DNA of 32,876 nucleotides from CSBr16-57R1 sp041163265 (GTDB lineage Bacteria; Actinomycetota; Nitriliruptoria; Nitriliruptorales; Nitriliruptoraceae): NCBI GenBank assembly GCA_041163265.1, contig JBEARL010000006.1, positions 1 to 32,876 on the forward strand. Reading direction: 5' to 3'. The position numbers were made by a program, and so were the translations under genes. Shown piece by piece: positions 1 to 9,952 of the stretch (positions are counted from its first letter, which is position 1; every line of letters starts with the position of its first letter). A model generated the notes under the pieces. It worked only from the letters and a program-made list of their open reading frames with translations, was not told the DNA's origin and searched no databases.

Positions 1-837
1 CGCCTCCGCGGCGTCGAGGTCCACCACGAGGTCCATGGCCCCGAGGACGCACCGGTCCTGCTGCTCTCGCACCACTTCTACGGCGCGGTCCGCGTCTGGG
101 ACCGCCTCGTCCCGCTGCTCACCGACCAGTACCGCGTCGTCGCGTGGGACCGGCCCGGCTTCGGTCTGACCGAGCGGCCGCTCCGGGACCCGCGGGGACC
201 GAACCCCTACACGCGGGCCGCCGCGGCAGAGCTCGGCTGGGCGCTGCTCGACCACCTCGGCGTCCGCGACGCGGTCCTCGTCGGCGCATCGGCGGGTGGT
301 TCGAACGCCATCGAGATGGCCGACCGCGCCCCCGACCGCGTCCGGGCGATGGTGCTGCTGGCCCCCGCGATCACCGGCGACGTCGGCGCCCCCCCGCCGC
401 TGCGGCCGCTCCTGCGCACGGCACCGCTGCGGCGCATCGGACCGCGGCTGGCCGAGCGGTTCGCCGGCGAGGTCACGCGCGAGCGTGCGACCCGCAGCTG
501 GGCCGACCCGTCGCGGGCCGACGACGACGTCGACCTCGCGCCGTACCGCCAGCTGCTCGCGACCGAGGGCTGGTCGCGCGGGCTGTGGGAGGTCATGACC
601 GCCGAGCGGCCGCCGGACCTCCGCGCGGCGCTGCGCCGCATCGCCGCGCCGGCCCTGGTCGTGACCGGCGAGGACGACCGGACCATCGCGCCGCGGTGGG
701 GGCGGTGGGTCGCCGAGCACATCCCCGGCGGCCGGTTCGCGCTGCTGCCGGACGCCGGCCACGTCCCGCACCAGGAGCGGCCGGCGCAGCTGGTCGACGT
801 GGTGCGGCCGTTCCTCGCCGAGGCGCTCGGGGACTGA
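1..837 (+). CDS. Alpha/beta-fold hydrolase, 5'-truncated by the window edge
   Basis: Frame 1 is open from the first base to a TGA at 835-837, giving 278 residues; the start lies upstream of the window. The nucleophile elbow G-A-S-A-G places the catalytic Ser at codon 289-291. The acid is probably the Asp in GEDDRTI and the base the His in DAGHVPHQE near the C-terminus. The usual oxyanion-hole HG motif after the first strand is replaced by a SHHFYG segment. The cap region between nucleophile and acid is short and Arg-rich. This is the general fold of esterases, epoxide hydrolases, haloperoxidase-like enzymes and C-C hydrolases. The substrate cannot be told from sequence. It converges with the DUF4032 gene, with a hairpin between them. 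Confidence 0.85.
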   Translation, partial: RLRGVEVHHEVHGPEDAPVLLLSHHFYGAVRVWDRLVPLLTDQYRVVAWDRPGFGLTERPLRDPRGPNPYTRAAAAELGWALLDHLGVRDAVLVGASAGGSNAIEMADRAPDRVRAMVLLAPAITGDVGAPPPLRPLLRTAPLRRIGPRLAERFAGEVTRERATRSWADPSRADDDVDLAPYRQLLATEGWSRGLWEVMTAERPPDLRAALRRIAAPALVVTGEDDRTIAPRWGRWVAEHIPGGRFALLPDAGHVPHQERPAQLVDVVRPFLAEALGD

Positions 838-841
838 CGTC

Positions 842-863
842 GGCCGCGGCCCGCGGCGCGGCC
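842..863. terminator. Hairpin between convergent genes
   Basis: A 7-bp perfect stem (GGCCGCG at 842-848 with CGCGGCC at 857-863) with an 8-nt loop fills the 28-bp gap between the stop codons of two convergent genes. There is no U-tract on either side. It is best read as a possible bidirectional terminator or 3'-end stabiliser. Confidence 0.45.
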
Positions 864-865
864 CC

Positions 866-2185
866 TCAGCCCTCGCGGGCCCGCCGTGCGATCTCGGCGC
901 GGTCCAGCGCGGCGGTGGTGGCCAGCGCGTCCGGGAGCCAGCCCGCGACGTCCTCGTCGCCGCCCTCGTCCTCGGTGACCAGCTGCTCCTCCTCGGCACG
1001 CGGCAGGACCTCGGCGACGTACCGCCGCGCCGCGTCGAGCAGGTCGAGGTCCCGGCCCTGCTCGGCCGACCACCGCTGCCACAGCCCGAGGACCTCGACG
1101 AAGACCTGGGCCGGCTCGCGGCGACCGCGCAGCCCGGCCGGCACCAGCGCGAGCACCGGCTCGAAGGACCGCTCGAGCCAGCGGCGCGCGACCAGCGCCT
1201 CGGGCAGGGCCGCACCCTCGGTCCGGGCCAACCAGGCCCCGAAGTTCCGGACGTCGTTGAGCAGCACGCGGGCCTGGTGGTCCTGGGCCTCGAGGCCGGT
1301 CAGCTCGCGGAGCAGCCGCTGGTACCGGCCCGGCTCGAGGACCGAGGTTCGCAGGTGCAGGCGCGTGCGGTCGCCGTCGCCGCGGCTGAGCTCGAGCTCC
1401 TCGACGTCGAACCCGATCTCGTTGATGCGGCGCAGGCGATCGTGGATCCGGTGCTGCTCGTCGGGGCCGAACACCTCGTCCTGGGTCAGCTCGGCCCAGA
1501 GCCGGTCGTACCGGTCGCGCAGGTCCACCCCGAACTCGACGGGGTCGATCGCGTCGCCGAGCACCCCGGCCGCCTGCAGGTCGAGCAGCTCGCCGGCGGT
1601 CCGCTCGGCCGCCAGCTCGAGGTCGCCGGCCCGCTGGCCGGGGGTGAGGTCGCGGTGCAGCTCGCCGGTCTCGGTGTCGACGAGGTACGCGGCGAGGCTC
1701 CCGGCGTCGCGACGGAAGAGGGTGTTCGAGAGCGAGCAGTCCCCCCAGAAGAACCCGGTGAGGTGCACGCGGACCAGCAGCTGCGCCAGCGCGTCGATCA
1801 GCGGGTCGCGCAGCGCGTGGTGCTCGCGGCGCAGGAACAGCAGGCGGTACGGCACCGAGAACTCGAGGTGGCGGGTGATGAGGCAGGCGTCGAGGCGCTC
1901 CCCCGCCTCGTCGTCGCGCAGCGTCGCGACGCCGACGACCTCGACGACGGGCACGCCCTCCTCCCGGAGGTGGCGGAGGAACGACCACTCGCGCAGCGCG
2001 TACCGGCGCGGCAGCTCCTTGAGGTGGTAGAGCCGGTCGTCGTACCGGACCGTGCGGACCACGTGGCGGTGGATGCCGAGCGGGGTCTCGATGATGCGCG
2101 GGTGGTCCCACTCGGCCAGCGGGACGTCCCACGGGAGGTCGAGGAAGTCGGGGTGGCCCGTCCGTGCGGTCAGCTGCAGGCGCAC
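866..2185 (-). CDS. DUF4032 protein with protein-kinase-like motifs
   Basis: 439 aa, GTG start at 2185 preceded by GAGGG at a good distance. The N-terminal half looks like an atypical kinase fold of the lipopolysaccharide-kinase type: Lys56 in YHLKEL, Glu66 in a following helix, a catalytic-loop-like segment (His141 to Phe157) with Asp149 and Asn154 in GDCSLSNTLF, and Asp170 in LVDTETGE in the position of the DFG Asp. The C-terminal half matches my recollection of DUF4032, which follows this kinase-like part in actinobacterial proteins. The substrate is unknown. It is divergent from the GH1 gene and shares its promoter region, so co-regulation is possible. The kinase role is inferred from motifs only. 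Confidence 0.8.
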   Translation of the reverse strand: MRLQLTARTGHPDFLDLPWDVPLAEWDHPRIIETPLGIHRHVVRTVRYDDRLYHLKELPRRYALREWSFLRHLREEGVPVVEVVGVATLRDDEAGERLDACLITRHLEFSVPYRLLFLRREHHALRDPLIDALAQLLVRVHLTGFFWGDCSLSNTLFRRDAGSLAAYLVDTETGELHRDLTPGQRAGDLELAAERTAGELLDLQAAGVLGDAIDPVEFGVDLRDRYDRLWAELTQDEVFGPDEQHRIHDRLRRINEIGFDVEELELSRGDGDRTRLHLRTSVLEPGRYQRLLRELTGLEAQDHQARVLLNDVRNFGAWLARTEGAALPEALVARRWLERSFEPVLALVPAGLRGRREPAQVFVEVLGLWQRWSAEQGRDLDLLDAARRYVAEVLPRAEEEQLVTEDEGGDEDVAGWLPDALATTAALDRAEIARRAREG

Positions 2186-2239
2186 CGGACCCTCGACGGC
2201 GTCCCGCGGAGCGGACGCGCGGCGGCGCCGATGCGCCCG

Positions 2240-2249
2240 AGGCTAGCGT
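2240..2249. promoter_or_regulatory. Symmetrical double -10 element, DUF4032 / GH1 divergent promoter
   Basis: The 10-mer AGGCTAGCGT reads TAGCGT on the plus strand (2244-2249) and TAGCCT on the minus strand (2245-2240), so the two TAnnnT -10 hexamers share the central TA. Predicted starts are near 2256 for GH1 (leader about 26 nt) and near 2233 for the DUF4032 gene (leader about 48 nt). The identical 10-mer occurs at 29812-29821. No good -35 is visible. Confidence 0.55.
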
Positions 2250-2265
2250 CGGTCCCGGGACCGAC
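2248..2265. promoter_or_regulatory. Perfect 18-bp palindrome, candidate operator
   Basis: GTCGGTCCCGGGACCGAC is its own reverse complement and lies over the predicted transcription start of the GH1 gene, directly abutting the -10 element. A central CpG in an even-length palindrome is typical of LacI-family operators, which commonly control glycosidase genes. As RNA it would be a hairpin with almost no loop, so a DNA-binding role is more likely. Confidence 0.5.
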
Positions 2266-2281
2266 CGGGGGTCGACGGACG

Positions 2282-3685
2282 ATGCGCGCGCTGCCGGACG
2301 GGTTCCTCCTCGGCGCGGCGACCTCCGCGTTCCAGATCGAGGGCGTCGGACCCGGCCGCGGCGAGACGATCTGGGACCGGTTCCTCGCCGAGCGCGGCGC
2401 GTCCGACGACGGCCGTGTGGCCTGCGACCATGTCGCGCGGTGGCGCGAGGACCTCGACCTGATGGCCGAGCTCGGCCTCGACGCCTACCGGTTCTCGGTG
2501 TCCTGGGCCCGGGTGCTGCCGGAGGGGACGGGCCGCGTCTCGGCGGAGGGCCTCGGGTTCTACGACCGGCTGGTCGACGGCCTCCTCGAGCGCGGCATCC
2601 GCCCGTGGCTGACGCTCTACCACTGGGACCTCCCACAGGCGCTCGAGGACCGCGGCGGCTGGCGCGTCCGGGACTCGGTGGGCTGGTTCGCCGACTACGC
2701 GGCCGTGCTGGCCGACGCGCTGGGCGACCGCGTCGACGTCTGGCTGACCCAGAACGAGCCGTGGGTCGCATCCATGCTCGGACACCGCGAGGGCGAGTTC
2801 GCGCCGGGCGCGACCGACTTCCGCGAGGCGCTGACGGTGGCGCACCACCTGATGGTCTCGCACGGGACGGCCGCGCGGCTGCTGGCCGACGCGACGGTCG
2901 GTCGCGTCGGCGTGGCACCCGACGTGCGGCCGGCGTTCCCCGCGTCGGACCGCCCGGGGGACGTGGACGCCGCCCGGCACTTCGACGGGTTCCGCAACCG
3001 CTGGTTCCTGCACCCGATGCTGGGTCTCGGCTACCCCGCGGACGTCGCCGAGGACTACCGCGACCGGGGCGTGTTCGACGCCGCCGAGGGCGAGGGCGTC
3101 GTGCGCGAGGGGGACCTCGCGGCGATCGCCGCCCCGATCGACGTGCTCGGCGTCAACTACTACACGACCCTCCCGGTCGACGCGGCCCGCCGCGAGGACG
3201 ACGCGCCGGAGCGGCCCGAGGGCCGCGAGCAGCCTCCCGGCTACACCGAGATGGGCTGGGCGATCCGACCGGAGGGGCTGCGCGACCTGCTCGTCGACCT
3301 GGGCCACCTCGTCGCCGCGTCACCGGTCGGGCGTGCCGGCGGTCCTCGTGGCCCGGTCCGCCTGGCGGTGACCGAGAACGGGGCCAGCTGGTCCGACGGG
3401 CCCGGTCCGGACGGCAGGATCCGCGACGCCCGCCGCGCCCGGTACGTCCACGATCACGTCGCGGCCGTGCTGGAGGCCCGCGAGGCAGGCGCGCCGGTCG
3501 ACGCGCACCTCGTGTGGTCGCTGCTCGACAACCTCGAGTGGACGCAGGGCTACGCCCAGCGGTTCGGCCTGGTCCACGTCGACTTCGCGACGGGGCAGCG
3601 GACGGTCAAGGACAGCGGCCGCTGGCTGGCGCAGGTCCTCGCCGAGCGACGGCTCGTGCCCGCGGGCGACCCCGAGCGGGACTGA
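2282..3685 (+). CDS. GH1 beta-glucosidase
   Basis: 467 aa, about the usual length of a single-domain cytoplasmic GH1 enzyme, no signal peptide. The start at ATG 2282 places the family opening (FLLGAATSAFQIEG) at residue 8. The acid/base is Glu159 in LTQNEPW and the nucleophile is Glu365 in AVTENGAS. LYHWDLP, VNYYTT and VWSLLDNLEW are other GH1 landmarks. It hydrolyses terminal beta-glucosides or related beta-glycosides with retention. It converges with the ABC ATPase gene 27 bp away, so the importer probably brings in its substrates. A longer in-frame reading upstream is antisense to the DUF4032 gene and is not used. Substrate preference (gluco, galacto, fuco) cannot be fixed from sequence. 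Confidence 0.95.
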   Translation: MRALPDGFLLGAATSAFQIEGVGPGRGETIWDRFLAERGASDDGRVACDHVARWREDLDLMAELGLDAYRFSVSWARVLPEGTGRVSAEGLGFYDRLVDGLLERGIRPWLTLYHWDLPQALEDRGGWRVRDSVGWFADYAAVLADALGDRVDVWLTQNEPWVASMLGHREGEFAPGATDFREALTVAHHLMVSHGTAARLLADATVGRVGVAPDVRPAFPASDRPGDVDAARHFDGFRNRWFLHPMLGLGYPADVAEDYRDRGVFDAAEGEGVVREGDLAAIAAPIDVLGVNYYTTLPVDAARREDDAPERPEGREQPPGYTEMGWAIRPEGLRDLLVDLGHLVAASPVGRAGGPRGPVRLAVTENGASWSDGPGPDGRIRDARRARYVHDHVAAVLEAREAGAPVDAHLVWSLLDNLEWTQGYAQRFGLVHVDFATGQRTVKDSGRWLAQVLAERRLVPAGDPERD

Positions 3686-3712
3686 GCCGCGGCGCGACGC
3701 CGGCCCTGCGCG

Positions 3713-4909
<1,197 letters not shown>

Positions 4910-4945
4910 GGTGCCTCCCGGGCCGCACGCGGCCGCCCCTGCTGT

Positions 4946-5896
4946 TCAACCCTTGACGCTTCCGGCGAGGATGCCGCGGACGAAGTACTTCTGGAGCGCG
5001 AAGAACACGAGGATGGGGAAGAACGACTGCACGAACGCCCCCGCGGTCAGCAGGTGCTCGTACAGGCCGAAGTCCCCGGCGATCGCGGCGATGATGACGG
5101 TGGCGGGCATCACCTGCGGCGCGGCCGGACCGATCATCGTCAGCGCGATCAGGTAGTCGTTCCAGGTCCAGAGGAACTGGAAGATGGCGAACGCCGCCAG
5201 GACCGGGATCGAGAGCGGCAGCACCAGGCGCACGAAGATCTGGAAGTGGTCCGCGCCGTCGATCCGGGCGGACTCGAACAGGTCCTTCGGCAGCGAGCTG
5301 ATGAAGTTGTGGAGCAGGAAGATGGCGAGCGGCATCGCGAACCCGGCGTGGGTCAGCCAGACGGCCGTGGTCGTACCGGTCAGGTCGAGGTCGGGGAACA
5401 CGGTCAGCGTCCGGGAGATCAGCGGCAGCGTCTGCTTCGCCCCACCGTTGTACATCTGGAGCAGCGGGATCAGCGCCGTCTGGAGCGGCACCGCCAGCAG
5501 CGAGACCGTCCCGATGAACAGCCACTCGCGGCCCCGGAAGTCCATCCACGCGAACGCGTACGCGGCGAACGCCGCCATCGCGATCGGGATGACGGTCGCG
5601 GGGAGCGCGATCGCGAACGAGTTGATGACGCCCTGGACCAGGCCGCCCTGGACGTCGGTCCCGAGGACGGTGGCGTAGTTGTCGAGGCTCAGTCGTTCGT
5701 CCTGGAACAGCAGCCACCACGCCGAGGCGCGCTGCTCGCCCGGGCCGCGGAACGAGTTCGCGAACATCCCGAGCGTCGGCAGGGCCCAGATGACGACGAT
5801 GAGCCAGAGGGCCCCCGTCGGGATGGTGGAGATGGTCCGGTAGACGACCTTCCCGACGCCGCCGGCCGAACCCTGGCGGATCGCGGCGGCGCTCAT
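4946..5896 (-). CDS. Carbohydrate ABC transporter permease (MalG/AglG type)
   Basis: 316 aa starting at ATG 5896, which overlaps the TGA of the preceding permease as ATGA, so translation is probably coupled. The open frame continues upstream but only as a shadow of that gene. About six membrane segments; the cytoplasmic EAA loop is LFESARIDGADHFQIFVRLV, where the coupling helix meets the ATPase. The C-terminus FFALQKYFVRGILAGSVKG is typical of the MalG branch. It forms the heterodimeric channel together with the 5893-8295 product. Confidence 0.93.
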   Translation of the reverse strand: MSAAAIRQGSAGGVGKVVYRTISTIPTGALWLIVVIWALPTLGMFANSFRGPGEQRASAWWLLFQDERLSLDNYATVLGTDVQGGLVQGVINSFAIALPATVIPIAMAAFAAYAFAWMDFRGREWLFIGTVSLLAVPLQTALIPLLQMYNGGAKQTLPLISRTLTVFPDLDLTGTTTAVWLTHAGFAMPLAIFLLHNFISSLPKDLFESARIDGADHFQIFVRLVLPLSIPVLAAFAIFQFLWTWNDYLIALTMIGPAAPQVMPATVIIAAIAGDFGLYEHLLTAGAFVQSFFPILVFFALQKYFVRGILAGSVKG

Positions 5897-8295
5897 GCTG
5901 CCCCCTTCTGCATACGACGGATGTTCAGGAACATCACCGGGAGGACCGAGAAGAACAGGATGGTCGCGACCGCCGATCCCACCGGGAAGTTCCCGTCGAT
6001 GAAGGCCCGGTTCCACATCTCGTTCGCGAGGACCTGCGTCCCGAAGTTCCCGTTGGTCATGACGCGGACGATGTCGAAGACCTTCATCACGACGACGATG
6101 ATGGTCGTGATGACGACCCCGATGGTCGGGCTGATCTGCGGCAGGACGATGCGCCAGAACGACTGGGCCTCGCTGGCCCCGTCGACCCGACCGGCCTCGA
6201 GCAGGTCGGCCGGAACGCCCTTGATGGCGGCGGAGAAGACGACCATCGCGAAGCCCGTGTAGACCCAGATGAACGGGATCATGATGAAGACGTTGTTGTA
6301 GGCGCCGAACTGCTGGGTCCCCGAGATGAAGTACAGCGGCTCGAGTACGCGCTGACCGTCGACGACGGCGACGCCGGCGACCCCCTCGCCCGAGAGGAAC
6401 CGCAGCCCGAGCCAGACCGACCCCATCGCCAGCAGCACCGATGACCACCCCGTCCCGAGGGCACCCAGACGCAGCGAGAGCCCTCCGAAGACGAGGAGTG
6501 CGACCGCGACGACGAACAGCACGACGGCCGCGGCCCCGGCCCGGTCCGAGATCGCGAGGTCGCCGAGGCCGACCCAGAGGGCGTTCAGGACGCCGGTCTG
6601 GGTGGCGTCCTCAGGGCGGGCGATGTACATGAACCGCCAGATGATGGCGGCGCCGACGAAGCTCAGCGCCATCGGCATGAAGATGATGGACTTCGCCGCG
6701 GACTCGGCCCGCGCCCGGTCGGCGAGGGCCGCGATGGCGAGGCCGAGCCCGGTCGCGGTCGCCGTGACGAGCACCACCCACCAGAGGTTGTTGATCAGCG
6801 TCCCGCGGAGGGTCGAGAACACCGCGAACGCGGCGAGGAGCCCCCCGGCGGCGACGAGCATCCCGCTCGGACCGGCGAGCCCCGTGTTCCCGGCGTTGCC
6901 GCGCCCGTACCGCACCAGCGCCACCACCGCCGCGACGACGAGCAGCAGCGCGGGCGCGTACCAGGACGAGGTCGAGCCCTCGGGACCGGCCGCCCCGCGG
7001 TCGAGGAGGGTCCCCGCGACGAGCGCGAGACCCACGCCGGCGACCGCGACGAGCTCGATCGGCGCACGGCGGTCCACCTGCCACCGCTGCCGCAGGGCCA
7101 TGGCGGCACCGAGGGAGAGGAGGACGGCGAAGGTCAGGAACTCCCCGGAGTTGAACACGTCCCGCCACCGCGACGGGTCGTAGAACGACGGCTGGTCGAA
7201 GATGAAGACGAAGTTCTCGAGGCCGACGAAGGTCTCGCCCTGCCGGTCCAGGAACGAGAGCCAGATCGTCCGGATGGTCGGGATGATGAGCGCGGCCGAG
7301 ACGAAGGTCAGCGCCGGCGCGAGGAAGATGACGCGACGGACGCGCCCCTCGAGGACGAGCCGCTCGCTCAGCTCGGGACGTGGCGCCACGACGAGCCGGA
7401 GACCGAGGAGCGTGCCGAGCACGGCGGTCGCGACGATGCCCTCGACGACGGTCCCGGCCCCGAGCTCTCCGAGCCCGAACGCACCGACGAGCCAGCCGAG
7501 AGCCGCTCCGAGCAGCGCTCCACGGACCGCGTCGCGGCCGCGCAGCCGCGCGAGCCCCGCGCCGACGGCCGCGAGGACGGCGGTCGACCCCACCAGCGGG
7601 ACCGGGTCCAGCGCCGGCAGCACGCCGACGAGCAGGAACGCCCCGACCACGAGCCCGGCCACCGCGCCGCCGGCGACGCCCGCGACGCGCCGGAGGGGAC
7701 CGTCGAGCGCGCCGACGAGGAACCCGAGCACCGCACCGACCGCCGCGAGTCCCGGCACGAGCCAGAGCGAGCGGTCGACCCGCTCGCCACCGGCGCTGAC
7801 GAAGAGGCCGATGGCCCGGTTGCCGACGAGGAGGATGCCGACGACGCCACCGAGGGCGGCCCCGCTGATCGCGGAGAACCGCGCCCAGGCCCGGAGGGAC
7901 TGATCCAGCCACCGGTTCGCCGCGACGAACAGGGTCGCGCTGAGGACGACGGCGATCACGACGCTGTGGACGGCCTGGCGGACGCCGGTCCGCTCGAGGT
8001 ACAGCCACCACACGAGGATGGAGATGCCCGCGGCGAGCAGCAGCGAGGCGACGCGTCGGGGCATGCTCTTCGCGGCGGCGCGGAACGCGAGGACGCTGCC
8101 GAGGACGCCGGCCGCACCGAGGAGGCTGCCGAGGAGGCGCTGGAGCAGGGTCACGGGCTCGGGTCCGCCCAGGGCGGCCTCGGTGCCCGCGCTGACGACC
8201 GCGAACGAGGCCGCGACGAGCGCGGCCCCTCCGACCGCGACGCCCAGCCCGATGGACCGGCTCCGCCGGTCCCCCGGCACTGCGATGGTCGCCAC
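5893..8295 (-). CDS. Expanded 800-aa sugar ABC transporter permease (MalF/AglF type)
   Basis: The GTG start at 8295 is preceded by GGAGGGGG. Normal partners are about 300-500 aa; this one has 800. Residues 1-320 are an added Gly/Ala-rich part with roughly eight to ten hydrophobic segments. The recognisable permease starts near 320 (RRVIFLAPALTFVSAAL). It is interrupted by an insert of about 100 residues in the first external loop, between FVFIFDQPSFYDPSRWRDVF and LRGTLINNLWWVVLV, and by one of about 80 residues after IWRFMYIARPED. The EAA loop (EAGRVDGASEAQSFWRIVLP) lies near 700. The reading frame stays clean and the inserts are hydrophobic, so this is a genuine elongated protein and not a frameshift. 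The role of the extra segments is unknown. Confidence 0.9.
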   Translation of the reverse strand: MATIAVPGDRRSRSIGLGVAVGGAALVAASFAVVSAGTEAALGGPEPVTLLQRLLGSLLGAAGVLGSVLAFRAAAKSMPRRVASLLLAAGISILVWWLYLERTGVRQAVHSVVIAVVLSATLFVAANRWLDQSLRAWARFSAISGAALGGVVGILLVGNRAIGLFVSAGGERVDRSLWLVPGLAAVGAVLGFLVGALDGPLRRVAGVAGGAVAGLVVGAFLLVGVLPALDPVPLVGSTAVLAAVGAGLARLRGRDAVRGALLGAALGWLVGAFGLGELGAGTVVEGIVATAVLGTLLGLRLVVAPRPELSERLVLEGRVRRVIFLAPALTFVSAALIIPTIRTIWLSFLDRQGETFVGLENFVFIFDQPSFYDPSRWRDVFNSGEFLTFAVLLSLGAAMALRQRWQVDRRAPIELVAVAGVGLALVAGTLLDRGAAGPEGSTSSWYAPALLLVVAAVVALVRYGRGNAGNTGLAGPSGMLVAAGGLLAAFAVFSTLRGTLINNLWWVVLVTATATGLGLAIAALADRARAESAAKSIIFMPMALSFVGAAIIWRFMYIARPEDATQTGVLNALWVGLGDLAISDRAGAAAVVLFVVAVALLVFGGLSLRLGALGTGWSSVLLAMGSVWLGLRFLSGEGVAGVAVVDGQRVLEPLYFISGTQQFGAYNNVFIMIPFIWVYTGFAMVVFSAAIKGVPADLLEAGRVDGASEAQSFWRIVLPQISPTIGVVITTIIVVVMKVFDIVRVMTNGNFGTQVLANEMWNRAFIDGNFPVGSAVATILFFSVLPVMFLNIRRMQKGAA

Positions 8296-8362
8296 GGAGC
8301 CCCCTCCCGCCGTGCCGCGGCCTCCCCGCCGCGGGCCCGGACACCTTCCCGGCGGGCCTCGG

Positions 8363-8368
8363 AGGCTA
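8363..8368 (-). promoter_or_regulatory. -10 element upstream of the expanded permease gene
   Basis: The minus strand reads TAGCCT here, the same hexamer as in the minus direction at 2240-2245 and 29812-29817. A start near 8356 would give a leader of about 60 nt. It sits downstream of the hairpin that follows the binding-protein gene, so the permease genes may have their own promoter. The 227-bp gap (8296-8522) holds nothing else I recognise. Confidence 0.4.
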
Positions 8369-8455
8369 ACCGGAACCCTGCGCGGGCGCTCCGGGTGTCC
8401 GCTCGCCGGCCCACCTCGCTCGCCACCGCGCAGCCGCGGTCCCGGCCCCGAACGG

Positions 8456-8493
8456 GGCGGGGGCCGGCACCCCGAAGGATGCCGGCCCCCGCC
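8456..8493 (-). terminator. Strong hairpin after the solute-binding-protein gene
   Basis: A perfect 14-bp G+C stem (8456-8469 with 8480-8493) with a 10-nt loop starts 30 nt after the stop codon of the binding-protein gene. No U-tract follows. In sugar importer operons such hairpins between the binding-protein gene and the permease genes cause partial termination or 3' protection, so that binding protein is made in excess. That role is inferred here. Confidence 0.65.
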
Positions 8494-8522
8494 GCCTCAG
8501 CCGTTCGGCGAGGCGAGCTCCG

Positions 8523-9926
8523 TCACGGAGTCGCCGCGTCGATCGCCGCGAAGGCGTCGGCGATGGACTTGTCACCGTTCACCGCGGCCGTGCCCTCGTC
8601 CCAGAACGCGCGGTTGCGCTCGGGGACCATCTGGTCCGACGCGTCGAACCGGGCCGGCGTCCCCTGCTGGAGGATCGCGAGGAACGACTGCTCGACCGTG
8701 TTGAACACGGACGGGTCCAGCTGCAGGTTCGCGGACATGAAGCCCGAGTTCGCACCCGCACCCGAGGCCGCGGCCGCACGGGCGGCCTGCGTCTGCTGGC
8801 GGACGCCCTGACCCTCGGCGCTCGTCAGCCACTCCAGCAGCGCCCAGACCTCGGGCGTGTCACGGAACGCGGCGATCGAGTTGCCGGCGGTCAGGACCGG
8901 CGAACGGCCACCGACGCCCGGGAAGTACGCCACGCCGACGTCACCGTCCGGGCCGATGGTGCCGCCCGAGTTGGCGAAGAACGAGGCGAAGAACTGGGCC
9001 TGGCGGTGCATGGCGCACTGACCCTCGACGAGCGGCGTCGCGTTCGCACCGAAGTTCGTCGCGGCGATGGTGCCACCCGCGGCGTAGACCATGCCCGGGG
9101 TGTTCCAGACGCTCAGGATCTCCTCGGCGACCGCGATGATGCGCGGGTCCGAGAAGGTGACGTCGCCCGCGACCCACTGGTCGTAGACGTTCTCGTCCTC
9201 GAGGCGGAGGACCATCTCCTCCATCCAGTCCGTGAACGGCCAGCCGGTCGCGCCGCCGGACTCGATGCCGACGCACCACGGGGTGACGCCGTCGGCGATC
9301 ATCTGAGCGCTGAGGGCCTTCACGCCGTCCCAGCTGTCCGGGACCTCGTAGCCGCCGTCGGCGAAGATCTGGTTGTTGTACCAGAGGATCGACTTCAGGT
9401 CGGTCTTGTACGAGGCGGCGTAGGTCATGCCGTCGACCGAGTACACGTCGTTGGTGCCGGCCGGGAACTGCGCGTTGATGCGCTCGAGCACGGCCGCCGG
9501 GATCGCCTGCGCGGCGCCGTCGGACCCGTAGGCGCGAGCGCTGCCCGGCTGCGGGATCAGGGCCATGTCCGGCGGGTTGTTGCCGGCGATCATGACGCGG
9601 AGCTGCGGCTCGAAGTCGGCCGAACCGGTGTAGACCGCGTTGATGCCGGTCGCCTCGCGGAAGACCGCGAGCGTGTCGTTGAAGGCGCCGGCCTCGACCT
9701 CGGAGCGCTCCGAGCCGAAGACGCTGATGCCACGGCCGGCGTACTCACCGGCGAGGGCCCGGGCGAGGTAGTCGTCCTCGGCCAGACCGTCCCAGGGGTT
9801 GCTCTCCTCGGCCGGGGCCGGGGCCGGAGCGTCGGCGGCGGGCTCCTCCGTGTCGCCGGCGCAGGCGGCCAGAACGAGGCCGAGCGCCGCGAGGGGAGCT
9901 GCCAGACGCAGCTTGGTCCTCTTCAT
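8523..9926 (-). CDS. Sugar ABC transporter solute-binding lipoprotein
   Basis: 467 aa. A short basic N-terminus and hydrophobic stretch lead to the lipobox VLAAC, with the lipidated Cys at residue 22, followed by an acidic/Pro-Ala linker. The mature part has the layout of extracellular solute-binding protein family 1, alpha-glucoside (AglE-like) branch, including a WAGDVTFSD-type segment near the middle and a C-terminal NRAFWDEG region. It captures an oligosaccharide outside the membrane and delivers it to the permease pair. The ATG at 9926 has GAGGAGAGGA upstream. The ligand is unknown; the GH31, GH13 and GH1 genes suggest alpha- or mixed-linkage glucosides. Confidence 0.92.
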   Translation of the reverse strand: MKRTKLRLAAPLAALGLVLAACAGDTEEPAADAPAPAPAEESNPWDGLAEDDYLARALAGEYAGRGISVFGSERSEVEAGAFNDTLAVFREATGINAVYTGSADFEPQLRVMIAGNNPPDMALIPQPGSARAYGSDGAAQAIPAAVLERINAQFPAGTNDVYSVDGMTYAASYKTDLKSILWYNNQIFADGGYEVPDSWDGVKALSAQMIADGVTPWCVGIESGGATGWPFTDWMEEMVLRLEDENVYDQWVAGDVTFSDPRIIAVAEEILSVWNTPGMVYAAGGTIAATNFGANATPLVEGQCAMHRQAQFFASFFANSGGTIGPDGDVGVAYFPGVGGRSPVLTAGNSIAAFRDTPEVWALLEWLTSAEGQGVRQQTQAARAAAASGAGANSGFMSANLQLDPSVFNTVEQSFLAILQQGTPARFDASDQMVPERNRAFWDEGTAAVNGDKSIADAFAAIDAATP

Positions 9927-9952
9927 CGTGTGGTGTCCTCTCCTCAGTGCTC

